From Caldilineaceae bacterium (GTDB lineage: Bacteria > Chloroflexota > Anaerolineae > Caldilineales > Caldilineaceae): 64,000 nucleotides of DNA. Shown in pieces: positions 20,947 to 30,300 of the stretch. Made by a program: the position numbers and the translations under genes. The stretch's first letter is position 1. Every line of letters starts with the position of its first letter. The stretch is taken from contig JACKBA010000009.1 of assembly GCA_020634815.1 (NCBI GenBank), forward strand, positions 1 to 64,000. Direction: 5' to 3'. The notes below the pieces were generated by a model that saw only the letters and a list, made by a program, of their open reading frames with translations, was not told where the DNA came from and made no database searches.

Positions 20947-22209
20947 TCATCCGTCCAAATCGTCGAGTCGCTGCGTGAGCTTGCGTGTGCCGTACTGGAG
21001 TTTCTTCGTGCCCGCGGCAGACATCTGCCCCTGCTGCTCCAGGTTATTGGCCTCGTGCTGGGCGGCCTGCGCCAGGTCCACTTCGCCGAGGTTGAGCAGG
21101 CGCGTGGCGACGGCGCGCAATTGCTGCGTCGCCAGCGACACATTGCCTGCCTGCGCCTCGTTGAGTGCACGCGTTTGCAGCTTGAAGACCGAGACCTTTT
21201 CAACCAGGTTCATTACATCTGCCACGAAGGGCGTCACCTGGCTGGGGTCGTCGGTCAGCGTGATGAGAATGTCCTGGCGCACGTGCTGGCCAGTCAGGTT
21301 CGCCGTCGGGATGTCGTACATCACGTCGGCCTGCGCCACACGATAACTGCCGGCGGCTTTGGGCTGAACAACCAGCTCCACCAACACAGACTGCCCCTTG
21401 CCGTGTTCCAGATCGCCCAGGTCAAGCTGGATGTCCCGGTCGGAGAGGGTGCGCTGGCTCAACTGGCTGATCGCCGGGAGCACACGCCATGCCGCCGCCG
21501 GCGTGACACCTGCGACCAACCGAAGAGTCAACTGCGCGTTGCGCACGCTGCTGCCCTGCATCGTCGCAACCGTGCGCTTGAATTCGGTGAGGATGCTATC
21601 GGGCGTCGCCAGGTGGTCGGCGACGCCGCCACTTTGCCCTGCGATCGCCTCCAGCAGCGGCATGTTCCAATCTTCACCCAGGCCAAGCGCGCTAATCGCA
21701 ACGCCGTACTGCCCGCATTCAGCGGCAAGCTGGCGGCAGTCGTTTTCGTCGCCATAGGTTTCGCCATCAGTAAGCAGCAGCATACGGCTGACACGATCCT
21801 GCGCCAGCCCGCGCCGCATTTCGTCTAGCCCACGCCGCATTCCCTTCGACATCGTGGTGCCGCCGCGATCGGTGATCCGGTCAATCTGGGCGTAAAGCAA
21901 CTCCAGGTTCGTCACCGACTGAGAGGCGACGAGCGTATCGACATGATCATCGAAGAGGACAATCGAGAGTTGGTCTAGAGGCGAAAGCTGACCCAGTACC
22001 AGCTTGACCGCCTCACGCAGCTTGCGAATCTTGTCGCCGGCCATTGAGCCGCTGCGATCAAGCACCAGCCCCAGATTCACCGGCATCTGCACACTCACAC
22101 CTTCGCCGGTAGGTACACCATCGATCAGAACGTAGAGCTTTTGCGGGGTTGGCAGCGCCTGAAAGACAGTACGATTTAAGCGGGTTGCCAATGTTACTTC
22201 ACCAGACAT
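20947..22209 (-). CDS. VWA-domain protein
   Basis: The 420-residue protein has a VWA domain (about 45-215) with the classical MIDAS DRSGSM, then a beta-rich part and a conserved helical C-terminus shared with the paralogue at 13958. There is no signal peptide or membrane helix, so it is cytoplasmic. SD GGAGG precedes the ATG. It stands between a zinc-ribbon coiled-coil gene and a zinc-ribbon FHA gene, and close to the PP2C gene. VWA, kinase and phosphatase sets are known from TerY-P triads of tellurite-resistance loci, which this resembles in parts but not in layout. Confidence 0.9.
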   Translation of the reverse strand: MSGEVTLATRLNRTVFQALPTPQKLYVLIDGVPTGEGVSVQMPVNLGLVLDRSGSMAGDKIRKLREAVKLVLGQLSPLDQLSIVLFDDHVDTLVASQSVTNLELLYAQIDRITDRGGTTMSKGMRRGLDEMRRGLAQDRVSRMLLLTDGETYGDENDCRQLAAECGQYGVAISALGLGEDWNMPLLEAIAGQSGGVADHLATPDSILTEFKRTVATMQGSSVRNAQLTLRLVAGVTPAAAWRVLPAISQLSQRTLSDRDIQLDLGDLEHGKGQSVLVELVVQPKAAGSYRVAQADVMYDIPTANLTGQHVRQDILITLTDDPSQVTPFVADVMNLVEKVSVFKLQTRALNEAQAGNVSLATQQLRAVATRLLNLGEVDLAQAAQHEANNLEQQGQMSAAGTKKLQYGTRKLTQRLDDLDG

Positions 22210-22231
22210 GAAACCTCCATTTCAGGCCAAG

Positions 22232-22717
22232 TTAGGCGGTCAGACGTGCACCACACGCAGGACAGAAGGCAGCGCCAACGCGCACCGGTTTGCGACATTG
22301 CGGACAGCTTTGCGTTGAAGTATTGTTGATGGCGGGAAGCGGTGTAGCAGAGAGTGCAATGGCGACGCCACAACCAGGGCAGAAGGCATCGCTGCTGCTG
22401 ACCTCACGACCACACTGCGGACATGAAGGCGGCTCTGGCGGCTGTTCCTGCTTGATTGCCTCAATTCCCTGCTCTTGGGTAACGATCTCCTGCTGCGTCG
22501 CACGAATCTGGGTGCAGATACTGACCAGCCGGGCGTCCGTCACCTGGCCGGCCTGGTACAACTCCCAGACCGCCTCGCCCAACGCGCTCACATGATCTTT
22601 GCGCTGATTCTGTAGCTGCCCAAGCTTTCCCTGCTCACGCTGAAGGCGCAGCGCCCGAGCGGCTTCGAATTTGGCGCGTTCGGTCTCGTTACGCAATTTT
22701 TTCATGATTCCGGCCAT
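22232..22717 (-). CDS. Coiled-coil protein with two C-terminal zinc ribbons
   Basis: The 161-residue product is highly charged and helical over residues 1-95 (RNETERAKFEAARALRLQREQ and so on), fitting a coiled coil or helical hairpin. Two zinc ribbons follow (CPQC...CPGC and CPQC...CPAC) at about 98-157. AAGGAGG precedes the ATG. It begins 10 bases after the PP2C stop and is followed by the VWA gene, so it belongs to the same transcript. It is probably an adaptor that brings ribbon-binding partners together. Confidence 0.8.
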   Translation of the reverse strand: MAGIMKKLRNETERAKFEAARALRLQREQGKLGQLQNQRKDHVSALGEAVWELYQAGQVTDARLVSICTQIRATQQEIVTQEQGIEAIKQEQPPEPPSCPQCGREVSSSDAFCPGCGVAIALSATPLPAINNTSTQSCPQCRKPVRVGAAFCPACGARLTA

Positions 22718-22727
22718 GACGCCTCCT

Positions 22728-24287
22728 TTATGCCTGAGCTCGCACTACGATGGCGCTTATATTGTCATCACCGCCAGCCTGATTAGCGCGGCGGATCAAC
22801 TCGTCACAAATCTGTTGCGGGTCGCCGTAACTGGTGAGAAAGACATCGGCGATACCATCGTTGTGTAACATTTCCCACAAACCATCACAACACAGCAGCA
22901 ATGTGTCGCCCGGCAAGAGGTCGATCTGAAAGAAATCAGGCTGTACTGTTTGCCGGAAACCCATATTCCGAGTGATCTCGTTGCGGCGCGGATGGGTGTA
23001 GATCTCTTCCTCGCGAATCGTCCCAACGCGAAAGAGCTGAAAGACGGCCGAGTGATCCTCCGTGAGCTGCTGCAGAACACCGTTGCGCCACAGATAGGTA
23101 CGGCTATCGCCGACGTTAACGACAAAGACATGCTCGTTGTGCACGAACGCCAGCGTCAACGTCGACCCCATGTCGTTGCCACAGCGCGTGGCTTCCTGCC
23201 GCACCAGTCGGTTACCCAACTGTACGGCGCTATCCAAGAGCGCCTCAATCGTTTCGACAGGCAGTTGCTTACCGTACAGCGCAGGCGCGATCAGCGATTG
23301 CAGCAGAACGTTGCAAACGGTCTCCGCCACCAGCCGGCTGGCAATTTCACCGTCGCCATGCCCACCCATCCCATCGGCCACAAAATAGAGACCTAGCGTC
23401 GGCACCGCCCGTGATTCATAGATAGCCGACATGGTCAGGGCAAAAACACTGTCTTCATCTGGTCGGTCAGCGCGCGCCAGTCCCACGTCTGATCGCTGCC
23501 CAGATAGCAGATGCACTCCCCTGGGAAAGGAATCTCCCGTCGGGTAGCTTTCATCCGCTGCAGCCGGCGGGGTTTCCGCCAGTAGGAGAAACCTCCGACC
23601 ATCCGCAGCAATAGTCTCGCCGGTATCGGGGTTACTATCGGCAGCCAGGACAAGTACACGCTGCGGGCGCGGAAGATCTGGCGACATGACGTACGCGCCG
23701 CACTCAAAGCAATAGGGTTCCTCCTCACTCGGATGTATCAAGGCAAGACATGCCGGACAGATACCACGATCTTCGACCCTGTAGCGTACACGCCCATCTT
23801 CCTGCGTGGCGATCTCTTGTACGGCGAAACGCCCGGCCACGATAGCGCCGATTTCCAGGCGTATATCGTTCGCGGGGAAAGCGACGCCATCCGCATCCTC
23901 AATTACCTCGTTGGGTTCGTCTGCCACGGGAATTGAGACATCCCCCACATCCTCCGTCACAGCGGAGACAACCATGGCACTACGCTCGGATACCTCGGCG
24001 GTGGACATATCTTCATTGGGTGGACCAAGCTCGTCAAAGTCGGCTTCCTCTGCCGACGACACGGAACCAACGACTTCACTCGTATCACCACCTGGCACTT
24101 CCCCTGCTCGCCCAGCGACTACTTCTGGCTCATCAGTCGCTGGGTGCCCCTTAGTCTCTGCCGGCAACTCAACTGGGTTTTCAGTCGCTTCGAGCAACTC
24201 AGCGATGGGAACCAGCAATTGTCCGCACTGATGACAGAAGCGGGCCGTCGGGCGGTTTTCTACACCGCAAGAAGGACATGAACTCAT
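22728..24287 (-). CDS. Zinc-ribbon PP2C-type Ser/Thr phosphatase
   Basis: The 519-residue product starts with a zinc ribbon (CPSC...CHQC, 4-22). An acidic low-complexity region and a second ribbon-like segment (CPAC...CFEC, about 180-205) follow. The C-terminal 260 residues form a PP2C domain with VADGMGGHGDGE, VVNVGDSRTYLWR, LLLCCDGLWEML and GGDDNISA, so the metal-binding aspartates are present. It would reverse phosphorylation by the island's three kinases. ATG at 24287 (MSSCPSCG) is preferred because AGGAG stands nine bases upstream; the ATG six codons earlier overlaps that SD. This is the first gene of the long minus-strand run and is divergent from the sigma-like gene. Confidence 0.93.
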   Translation of the reverse strand: MSSCPSCGVENRPTARFCHQCGQLLVPIAELLEATENPVELPAETKGHPATDEPEVVAGRAGEVPGGDTSEVVGSVSSAEEADFDELGPPNEDMSTAEVSERSAMVVSAVTEDVGDVSIPVADEPNEVIEDADGVAFPANDIRLEIGAIVAGRFAVQEIATQEDGRVRYRVEDRGICPACLALIHPSEEEPYCFECGAYVMSPDLPRPQRVLVLAADSNPDTGETIAADGRRFLLLAETPPAAADESYPTGDSFPRGVHLLSGQRSDVGLARADRPDEDSVFALTMSAIYESRAVPTLGLYFVADGMGGHGDGEIASRLVAETVCNVLLQSLIAPALYGKQLPVETIEALLDSAVQLGNRLVRQEATRCGNDMGSTLTLAFVHNEHVFVVNVGDSRTYLWRNGVLQQLTEDHSAVFQLFRVGTIREEEIYTHPRRNEITRNMGFRQTVQPDFFQIDLLPGDTLLLCCDGLWEMLHNDGIADVFLTSYGDPQQICDELIRRANQAGGDDNISAIVVRAQA

Positions 24288-24553
24288 GGGCGTCATCTCC
24301 TGCATCGAGAAAGTTAGTAGATATCATAGAGACTGCGATTGGAAATCAAAGGTACTCTATTAGTGAAGTCCGACGCCAATGAGAACACCGACCTCGAAAG
24401 CGCAATGAAGCACCTACATCTATTAATGCAGCATCCCTGCCAACCCTTTCAATAATCACAAATGGATTTCAGGCTCCAAGTCTCATTTGACGAATTATTG
24501 ACGCATGCAAACTACACTTAAGACGCCTTAATCAACTCAATAGTTGCACCAAA
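24288..24553. promoter_or_regulatory. Divergent intergenic region with TTGACG direct repeat
   Basis: This AT-richer spacer separates the minus-strand signalling run from the plus-strand sigma-like gene and should hold both promoters. On the plus strand TTGACG occurs twice, at 24487-24492 and 24498-24503, exactly 11 bases apart, about 55 bases before the sigma-like start. The repeat could be a -35 element or an activator site. I cannot assign a convincing -10. Confidence 0.4.
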
Positions 24554-25501
24554 ATGCTAAAACACATGTATACCGTACCCCAGAGCGTGCTGGCTGCCGA
24601 GTCACCTGCTAATTCCCAGATCGATGTTTGCGCAATATTGCCCGGTTCGAGTCAGGATTCTTCGCTTTCAACGACCGAACAGTTGAGGCTTGATGAAAGC
24701 CTACTGACATCACTGTCAGTAGAGGACCGCAGGTATATTACTGCTACCTTGGAGATCAATGTACAGTCGGGGCGAGCAATTCGCGTCATGACCAAAATGA
24801 GCGCCAGCCGCCGAGTATTCACCCAATTCTGGGATGGAGAGATCGCATATGCACCGTCACTGACTTGGGACATCCTCTGGCTTGCCTACCAGCATCGCGT
24901 CCTGGTAGTTTTCACTGAGGATAGTGAGCGGATATTGGCGCTACATCATCACTGCGACCTGGCATGGCAGGCACTCGCACAACAGTTGACCGGCAGAGCG
25001 ATACAGCTGCTCATGCGCGCCGGCGTCGGGTTGGGATGCGCCTGCGACAGGGGTGCCGAGATGGCGCAGCAGGTATGTGAGTGCGCACTCTCCCACGCTT
25101 ATCCTTGCGACGTACCACTGGATTACTGGTTGTCTACAATCCTGAAGAACGTGAATTTGCAGGTCTGGACTCGTTCGCAAGACCTATTGGATCGCGACCC
25201 GGCGATGCACTCGCTGGAGGAAATGGAGGATAGAGGCGTCAGTATTGCCGCGCGTTCATTCATGTGTGCTGCCGCCAATCACGCAATGACCGATCCATCC
25301 TGCAGCAGTACGCAGATGGATGCCCTTATCGGTGCCGTCAACCGGATGCAGAGTGAGGAACGCCGTCTGGTGGTGGCTTATACCTACTTCGCTGACATGA
25401 CCGACGACGAGATCGCCGCCCGGCTCCACAAATCAAAGGCAGTTGTGCACATCCTGCGTCATCGGGCACTCAAACAGTTACGTTCATTAATCGACGAGTG
25501 A
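24554..25501 (+). CDS. Sigma-70-like transcription factor
   Basis: The 315-residue product shares the layout of the sigma-like protein at 6613: an N-terminal extension, a region 2-like centre (DVPLDYWLSTILKNVNLQVWTR) and a C-terminal region 4-like helix-turn-helix (MTDDEIAARLHKSKAVVHILRHRALKQL). It lacks an adjacent HxxxCxxC anti-sigma gene; instead a tail-anchored zinc-ribbon protein follows 15 bases downstream. ATG at 24554 has no strong SD, and another ATG lies four codons in. Likely target: promoters of this island. The sigma call rests on motif pattern and on similarity to the other copy. Confidence 0.65.
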   Translation: MLKHMYTVPQSVLAAESPANSQIDVCAILPGSSQDSSLSTTEQLRLDESLLTSLSVEDRRYITATLEINVQSGRAIRVMTKMSASRRVFTQFWDGEIAYAPSLTWDILWLAYQHRVLVVFTEDSERILALHHHCDLAWQALAQQLTGRAIQLLMRAGVGLGCACDRGAEMAQQVCECALSHAYPCDVPLDYWLSTILKNVNLQVWTRSQDLLDRDPAMHSLEEMEDRGVSIAARSFMCAAANHAMTDPSCSSTQMDALIGAVNRMQSEERRLVVAYTYFADMTDDEIAARLHKSKAVVHILRHRALKQLRSLIDE

Positions 25502-25516
25502 GAAGGATAGTTGTAA

Positions 25517-26332
25517 GTGGACGCAGAGACTCTCATGCAGGTAATCCAGAGCAGCGCACAGCGACGCAATGCACCCGGAATGGTAGCTCCGTACACAGCG
25601 CTGCACGCACAACTGGTCGATCTCTATGGCGGCGACCCAACTTTCAGCAGCATCCTTCAGGCATTTGAGAATCATCCCACATCCTCCACGCACCGAGTCG
25701 CCCTACAACAACAATTGGCACAACTGCAGGCTGGGGATGACGTAGTACTCGGTCCGGCAATACAATCTGTGCTGGCCGAAATGGAACAGCAGAAAGCATT
25801 GGGTGATAAATCCACACACTCACCTGTCGCTGGCCGGCCGGAAGAGATCGTCTGCGATCACTGTGGGCAGGTCCAGCCCGCCCGTCGCATTGTTTGTTGG
25901 TCATGTGGGCGCCATTTCATCACGCAAGAGGTGGCTGCGTCGCTACGCGCAAGCGCGGCGGATCCTGGCAAGACTACGCTGCTCTCAACCTTGCCACCAT
26001 CGATCTCCGTCCCTGATTCATCAGTGGATAACCCCGACAACGTTTATGTGCGGTCGGAGCCAACGCAGACGTTTCAGACAATCGGCGCCGATCTGGAGGC
26101 AATCCGAACGGCAGTTGAGGCGCAAAACAATATACTGCGTCAACTTGTCGCCCTGCAGAACACGGCACGCCTGGTAGTCGTACAGGACTTTCGCATGGAT
26201 TTTGGCTCCATGGTGGTTTTCATCCTCAAGTGGACACTGGCCGCCATCCCGGCACTGATCGTCCTCTATTTTGCACTGGCTGTCCTGGCATCAATCTTTG
26301 GGGGCCTGCTCCTATCAGCCTTGCTACGGTGA
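25517..26332 (+). CDS. Tail-anchored zinc-ribbon protein
   Basis: The 271-residue protein has a helical N-terminus (1-110), a zinc ribbon in the middle (CDHC...CWSC, about 115-135), a linker, a short coiled coil (about 180-215) and one or two hydrophobic helices at the very end (about 225-268). It begins with GTG after SD GAAGGA and is cotranscribed with the sigma-like gene. A membrane-bound partner that holds the sigma factor is plausible but not shown. It ends convergently with the ATPase gene. Confidence 0.7.
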   Translation: MDAETLMQVIQSSAQRRNAPGMVAPYTALHAQLVDLYGGDPTFSSILQAFENHPTSSTHRVALQQQLAQLQAGDDVVLGPAIQSVLAEMEQQKALGDKSTHSPVAGRPEEIVCDHCGQVQPARRIVCWSCGRHFITQEVAASLRASAADPGKTTLLSTLPPSISVPDSSVDNPDNVYVRSEPTQTFQTIGADLEAIRTAVEAQNNILRQLVALQNTARLVVVQDFRMDFGSMVVFILKWTLAAIPALIVLYFALAVLASIFGGLLLSALLR

Positions 26333-26365
26333 ACGCGTATCGAGATCTGGTGCCTCATGGAGATC

Positions 26366-29300
26366 TCACGGCGTCGATTTGACAAGTGCCGCAACGTTTT
26401 TCACTATCTTAAGCTGTGTTTTGGTGCTCAACTCCATGACCTGGGCAGCGTGAAGCGCGTAACAGATCACAGCATCCGCCGGTAGGTCCGATTTGCTCAC
26501 ACCTACTACCTGGAACGCTCCCTCTTGGCAGTGCTGGGCGATGCGCTGCCACATCTGCACATCGTCAGGAGTTTCCAGCGCCTGGCCGAAACTCTCACGT
26601 TGGTCGCGCCGCTGTGCGGCTTGTGCGGCCTCGTGTCGGTAACGGCAACACGTCTGGCAATATTGGCAGGCATTGTAGGGCGCGTTCACCGCCGTCAATT
26701 TGCGGTAGGCGGCGCCGAATGCCAGAAGATCCGCCTCAATTCGCGCCGTAATCTGATCGATTTTCTGCTTCGCCTGCGTGGGATCGGCGGCCACATACGG
26801 ATACTCCTGGGCAAGGTGGCCCAGGGCGCGGCGCAGCGGTGCGTAGGCATTGCCGGTACGGTGATAGGCCCATCGATACAACCGTCCGCGACGCTCGGCG
26901 TGCTGTTCCAGCGCTACCAGCACCGCGTAGAGGATCGTCGGGCGTAGAGCTGCTGCATCGACCCATTGTTGCATCGCCAGCCGACGCAGCCACCCAAACG
27001 CTGCCGCAGATTGCGCTGGCTTCTCCACAATGCCAAGGACGAAGCGATCAAAACCGCCCTGAAACTCTGCCGTGTCGATCAGTTGCAGCGCGCGATTGCG
27101 CACCAGGGAGAGCGGGATATTTTGCTGCGCTAGTAACTGCACCAGTGCAGGCGGGAAATGCTGGTCGAAGTCCGGTGTTGGTGCATAGATCGGACTGCGC
27201 ACGACCGGCGCCATCAACTGCTGCACGTCGGCATCGACGACACGCGCCCCGGCTAGACGCGCCTTGAAATTCTCCATACCCAGCAGGTACGGGTGGTCTG
27301 CACCCTCGGCATAGAGTACCGCCTGGCCGGCGCGCAACGTCGTAAGGTAGCGACTCTGCGCGTCATCCATGTTCATCGTTGCGGCCAGCACCTCGCGATC
27401 GTCGCCCGCCAGCAGACGGTGCACGATTTTGAGATTGGTATTCTTGATAGCATCCGGCGCCAGCTTGGTTGGAATCTGCTCGGCAATGAGCACGCCCTCA
27501 CCATAGGCGCGGATCTCCGACAGCATATTGGTGAAGGTTTCAACAGCCTGGCCGCGCGTGTTGGCGCTCTCCGTGTCCACTTCGGTCGGCACATTCTTGA
27601 GCAGGCGATGCGCCTCCTCCAACACGGTCAGGTGAACCAGATCGTTGGTGGGCGCCGGCGCCATCTGCTGCTGAATGATGTGATGTTCGTAGAGTGCAGT
27701 CAGCAGGAGACCGAGGATGAATGCCTTCTCATCTTCGTTACCAATTGACGCCATCTCGAGTACAGTAGGGTGAGCCAGCAAGTCGGCCATGGGCAGCGAA
27801 TGCGCGGAATCAAGCATGAAGCCCTTGCCGCCCAGCCGCAAGCTGCCGATGCGCGCTTTCAACCCAGCCTTGACATCCATCTCGATCCGTTCCTCGTAGC
27901 CAAGCCGATCCACCACTTCCTCCACCTTGTGATAGAGGTCGCTGAGCGTAGGAAAGACGGGCCAATCTGCCTCACTGCCTTGCTGTGCCAGTGGCAGGCG
28001 CAAATTGACGCCGGTTGCCAGATCCCACCCTTTGTCGGTGTAGATTTCGTGCAGGCACGTCTCCAGCACGTACGGCATCGGCGCATAGAGCACAAATGCC
28101 GCATTGAATACAGCCTTGAGAAAGTCGATATGCGTCTGCACGTGGATGCGGTGCTGGGCGTCGCCGATGGCAAAAGCAAATGGGTTCAGACGGAAGGGAG
28201 CGCTGCGTTCATCGCCAAGCGTGTAGATGCGCAGATCGGGAAAGCGCCCGCCCGCCTTGAGCAGTAGGCGGTACTCGGTCTTGGCCGGCTCGATGACCAG
28301 AAAGGGCGTACCCTTGCCCTGCGCGTAGAGTTGGTCGAGCAGCGAAAAGACAGTCGTCGTCTTGCCAGCGCCAGTCACGCCGACGATCAGCCCGTGCTTG
28401 GTCAGGTCGCGGCGTTCCATAACGTACGAATGACCGACCGGCTGCCCGCCATCCAGCACGCGGCCAAGCGTCACCGGATCGTGCGGCTGTCCCGGCGGCG
28501 GGTCGGTGTCGAAGCGCGCATAATCACGCAGCGCAAAACCGGGGAACTCCTCGCGTGGCAACTGGCAGAGGGCGCCGACCTCGCGGCTGTTGAGCAAGGT
28601 TGTGAAGGCGTGATCCTGGTCGGTCATCTGCGGATCGGTCTGGCGCGCAAAGACGCGGACTGGTTCCGGTGTGGAATCGGGGCCGGAAAAGATCGCCCGC
28701 AGCAGCGCGCCGGCCTGATCGCGCGCTGTCGGCGTGGCGCCAAAATAGTAAACTGTGACCTGCCACAGCCCTTCTGCCTTCCCAATTTGCAGCCGTTCCA
28801 GGTTCTTTTCGAGGAGTTCCAGGCATTGTTTGGCCTCATAGTTGGTCTGCTCGGCCGAACTAGTCGTGGTTTGGATATGGCCGTCGACGCGCTCCTTCTG
28901 CGCGCTCTGACGGCTGATCTGCTGCTTGACCAACGATGAAACCTGGGTGACCTGCTGTAAGCACTGAACAGTTAGCGACAGCGCCGTCGGTTGCGGCACC
29001 GCAGCGGCGCTGACAAGATAGCCCCACGTCTGCCCAGCCAGCCCGCGCAGCAGCCGCTCGATCTGCTGTGTGACCCCGCGCCCATCTTGTGGTTTGGCGA
29101 TCAACTTGAGAGTGGGAATCCCAGTCAACATTCCCACTTCGGCGAAGAGGCCGCGCTTGTGCAGCGGCTTACCGAGATGCCGCTGCGCCTGCTTCGCCAG
29201 CTCGATGCCAGGGAAAAGCCCACGAAGAATTACTGGCAGCGGATCGGCACCGGTCGCCGGCTCATCGCTCACGCCAAGATAGACGCCCACGCCCTCCGGC

Positions 29301-29566
29301 GTCCCGGCCAGCAGATAGCGCACCGTGCGCCCCGGCGTGTGCAGTCCTGCCAGCAGGTCACACAGATGCTGTGCAAAGTCGACCTCGCCACCGCCCTCCT
29401 TGCGCGCCACATCGCCGTCCCAGAAGCGCGCCAGCCCTGTAATCTGCCAGAAGGCGGGCTGCTCGACGTGTGGGCCCCACATTGGTGGGCCGGCGGGGCG
29501 GGCATGGTCACGGTCGCGCTGTTCGAGTTCTGCAATCATACCGAGAGGATCGAAGTCAACAGCCAT
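26366..29566 (-). CDS. HerA/VirB4-like pumping ATPase
   Basis: The 1066-residue protein has an N-terminal half of about 390 residues without clear motifs apart from a helical, possibly coiled segment near 215-270. The ATPase core has Walker A GVTGAGKTTT (near residue 400), PFLVIEPAKTEYR, RLNPFAF and Walker B VHLTVLEEAHRLL (near 640), then the sensor region around IAEQIP. This is typical of HerA-FtsK-VirB4 ATPases (DUF87), which move DNA or proteins through membrane complexes. The C-terminal 250 residues end with a CQYCQTCCRYRH cysteine cluster. No membrane helix is evident. ATG at 29566 has AAGGAG seven bases away; a GTG one codon earlier is possible. Its neighbours include effector-like genes, so protein export is one possible job. 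Confidence 0.85.
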   Translation of the reverse strand: MAVDFDPLGMIAELEQRDRDHARPAGPPMWGPHVEQPAFWQITGLARFWDGDVARKEGGGEVDFAQHLCDLLAGLHTPGRTVRYLLAGTPEGVGVYLGVSDEPATGADPLPVILRGLFPGIELAKQAQRHLGKPLHKRGLFAEVGMLTGIPTLKLIAKPQDGRGVTQQIERLLRGLAGQTWGYLVSAAAVPQPTALSLTVQCLQQVTQVSSLVKQQISRQSAQKERVDGHIQTTTSSAEQTNYEAKQCLELLEKNLERLQIGKAEGLWQVTVYYFGATPTARDQAGALLRAIFSGPDSTPEPVRVFARQTDPQMTDQDHAFTTLLNSREVGALCQLPREEFPGFALRDYARFDTDPPPGQPHDPVTLGRVLDGGQPVGHSYVMERRDLTKHGLIVGVTGAGKTTTVFSLLDQLYAQGKGTPFLVIEPAKTEYRLLLKAGGRFPDLRIYTLGDERSAPFRLNPFAFAIGDAQHRIHVQTHIDFLKAVFNAAFVLYAPMPYVLETCLHEIYTDKGWDLATGVNLRLPLAQQGSEADWPVFPTLSDLYHKVEEVVDRLGYEERIEMDVKAGLKARIGSLRLGGKGFMLDSAHSLPMADLLAHPTVLEMASIGNEDEKAFILGLLLTALYEHHIIQQQMAPAPTNDLVHLTVLEEAHRLLKNVPTEVDTESANTRGQAVETFTNMLSEIRAYGEGVLIAEQIPTKLAPDAIKNTNLKIVHRLLAGDDREVLAATMNMDDAQSRYLTTLRAGQAVLYAEGADHPYLLGMENFKARLAGARVVDADVQQLMAPVVRSPIYAPTPDFDQHFPPALVQLLAQQNIPLSLVRNRALQLIDTAEFQGGFDRFVLGIVEKPAQSAAAFGWLRRLAMQQWVDAAALRPTILYAVLVALEQHAERRGRLYRWAYHRTGNAYAPLRRALGHLAQEYPYVAADPTQAKQKIDQITARIEADLLAFGAAYRKLTAVNAPYNACQYCQTCCRYRHEAAQAAQRRDQRESFGQALETPDDVQMWQRIAQHCQEGAFQVVGVSKSDLPADAVICYALHAAQVMELSTKTQLKIVKNVAALVKSTP

Positions 29567-29670
29567 CACAAAGCTCCTTGAGCAGTCTGAAAGATCTTGC
29601 TCTTTTCTCGCATCCTGATTCTACATAGGATGCCAACCGAGCATCCACCAATTTCACAAGGAGATTCACT

Positions 29671-29799
29671 GTGACTCTGGAAGCCATCGTCATCATCCTC
29701 ATGTTGATCGCCTTCATCGCCGGATTGGTGGCGGGCGTCTCACTGGTAATGCCGCAGTTCCACCGAGGAACACCGCGCGTGCGATCACGATTGGCGTAG
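29671..29799 (+). CDS. Small single-span membrane protein, 42 residues
   Basis: A GTG at 29671 with an exact AAGGAG seven bases upstream opens 42 codons. The product is MTLEAIVIILMLIAFIAGLV followed by a short hydrophilic tail ending RVRSRLA: one membrane helix and a basic C-terminus. It is divergent from the ATPase gene and its last 15 bases overlap the end of the gene at 29785. The strong SD and the hydrophobic profile make it a believable small protein. Function unknown. Confidence 0.6.
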   Translation: MTLEAIVIILMLIAFIAGLVAGVSLVMPQFHRGTPRVRSRLA

Positions 29800-30300
29800 A
29801 TGACTTTCCTCCGCCAACCACACAAAGAAACCTGGATTCAATGCGTGATAATGGGTAAGCATGAACGGTGGCGTCGTCAATTCGAACAATGTACGGAATC
29901 GGCCTATCTCACTCAGTACGACTGTTTGCTTTGCAGCAAACGTGTCAATAATCCGAGGATAGAGGGCGTAAAGCTCATCCCATGTGGCTGACCACTCGTC
30001 GCGCGACAGACCCGCAGCGGATGCGTGGGGATAGCGCCCCAGCAGACGTGGGGGATTATCAGGATGAAGTAATACATGTGCTGCGATCTCGCCTGTTTCG
30101 AATTCCACCGATACACGGGCAACAGGTTCATAAAGCATCTGGTAGGGAAGTCGCACTTGTGAGCGATAAAGCAAATACCACAACAGCACCTGCTTGTCAT
30201 CAACCTCCGGTACGGGACGCGAAATCCCTGTTTCGAGGGTTGCCCATCCGCGGGCACGACATTGACGCAAGGTGCGGTCACCAGTTGTTCGGATTTCCAT
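29785..30300 (-). CDS. Hypothetical protein overlapping the C39-like gene (possible immunity partner)
   Basis: The 171-residue soluble protein has a mixed alpha-beta look (QVLLWYLLYRS, VARVSVEFETGEIAAHVLL, then a Tyr/Trp-rich second half) and no motif I recognise. Its ATG has SD GGAGG five bases away and overlaps the last 23 bases of the C39-like peptidase gene, so the two are translationally linked. Overlapping small genes directly after toxin-like enzymes are often immunity proteins. That reading is inference from position only. Confidence 0.6.
   Translation of the reverse strand: MEIRTTGDRTLRQCRARGWATLETGISRPVPEVDDKQVLLWYLLYRSQVRLPYQMLYEPVARVSVEFETGEIAAHVLLHPDNPPRLLGRYPHASAAGLSRDEWSATWDELYALYPRIIDTFAAKQTVVLSEIGRFRTLFELTTPPFMLTHYHALNPGFFVWLAEESHLRQS

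Noticed and set aside
26342..26367. GAGATCT/AGATCTC inverted repeat between convergent genes
   Set aside because: Only seven base pairs, no T-run, and it overlaps the ATPase stop; too weak to call a terminator.
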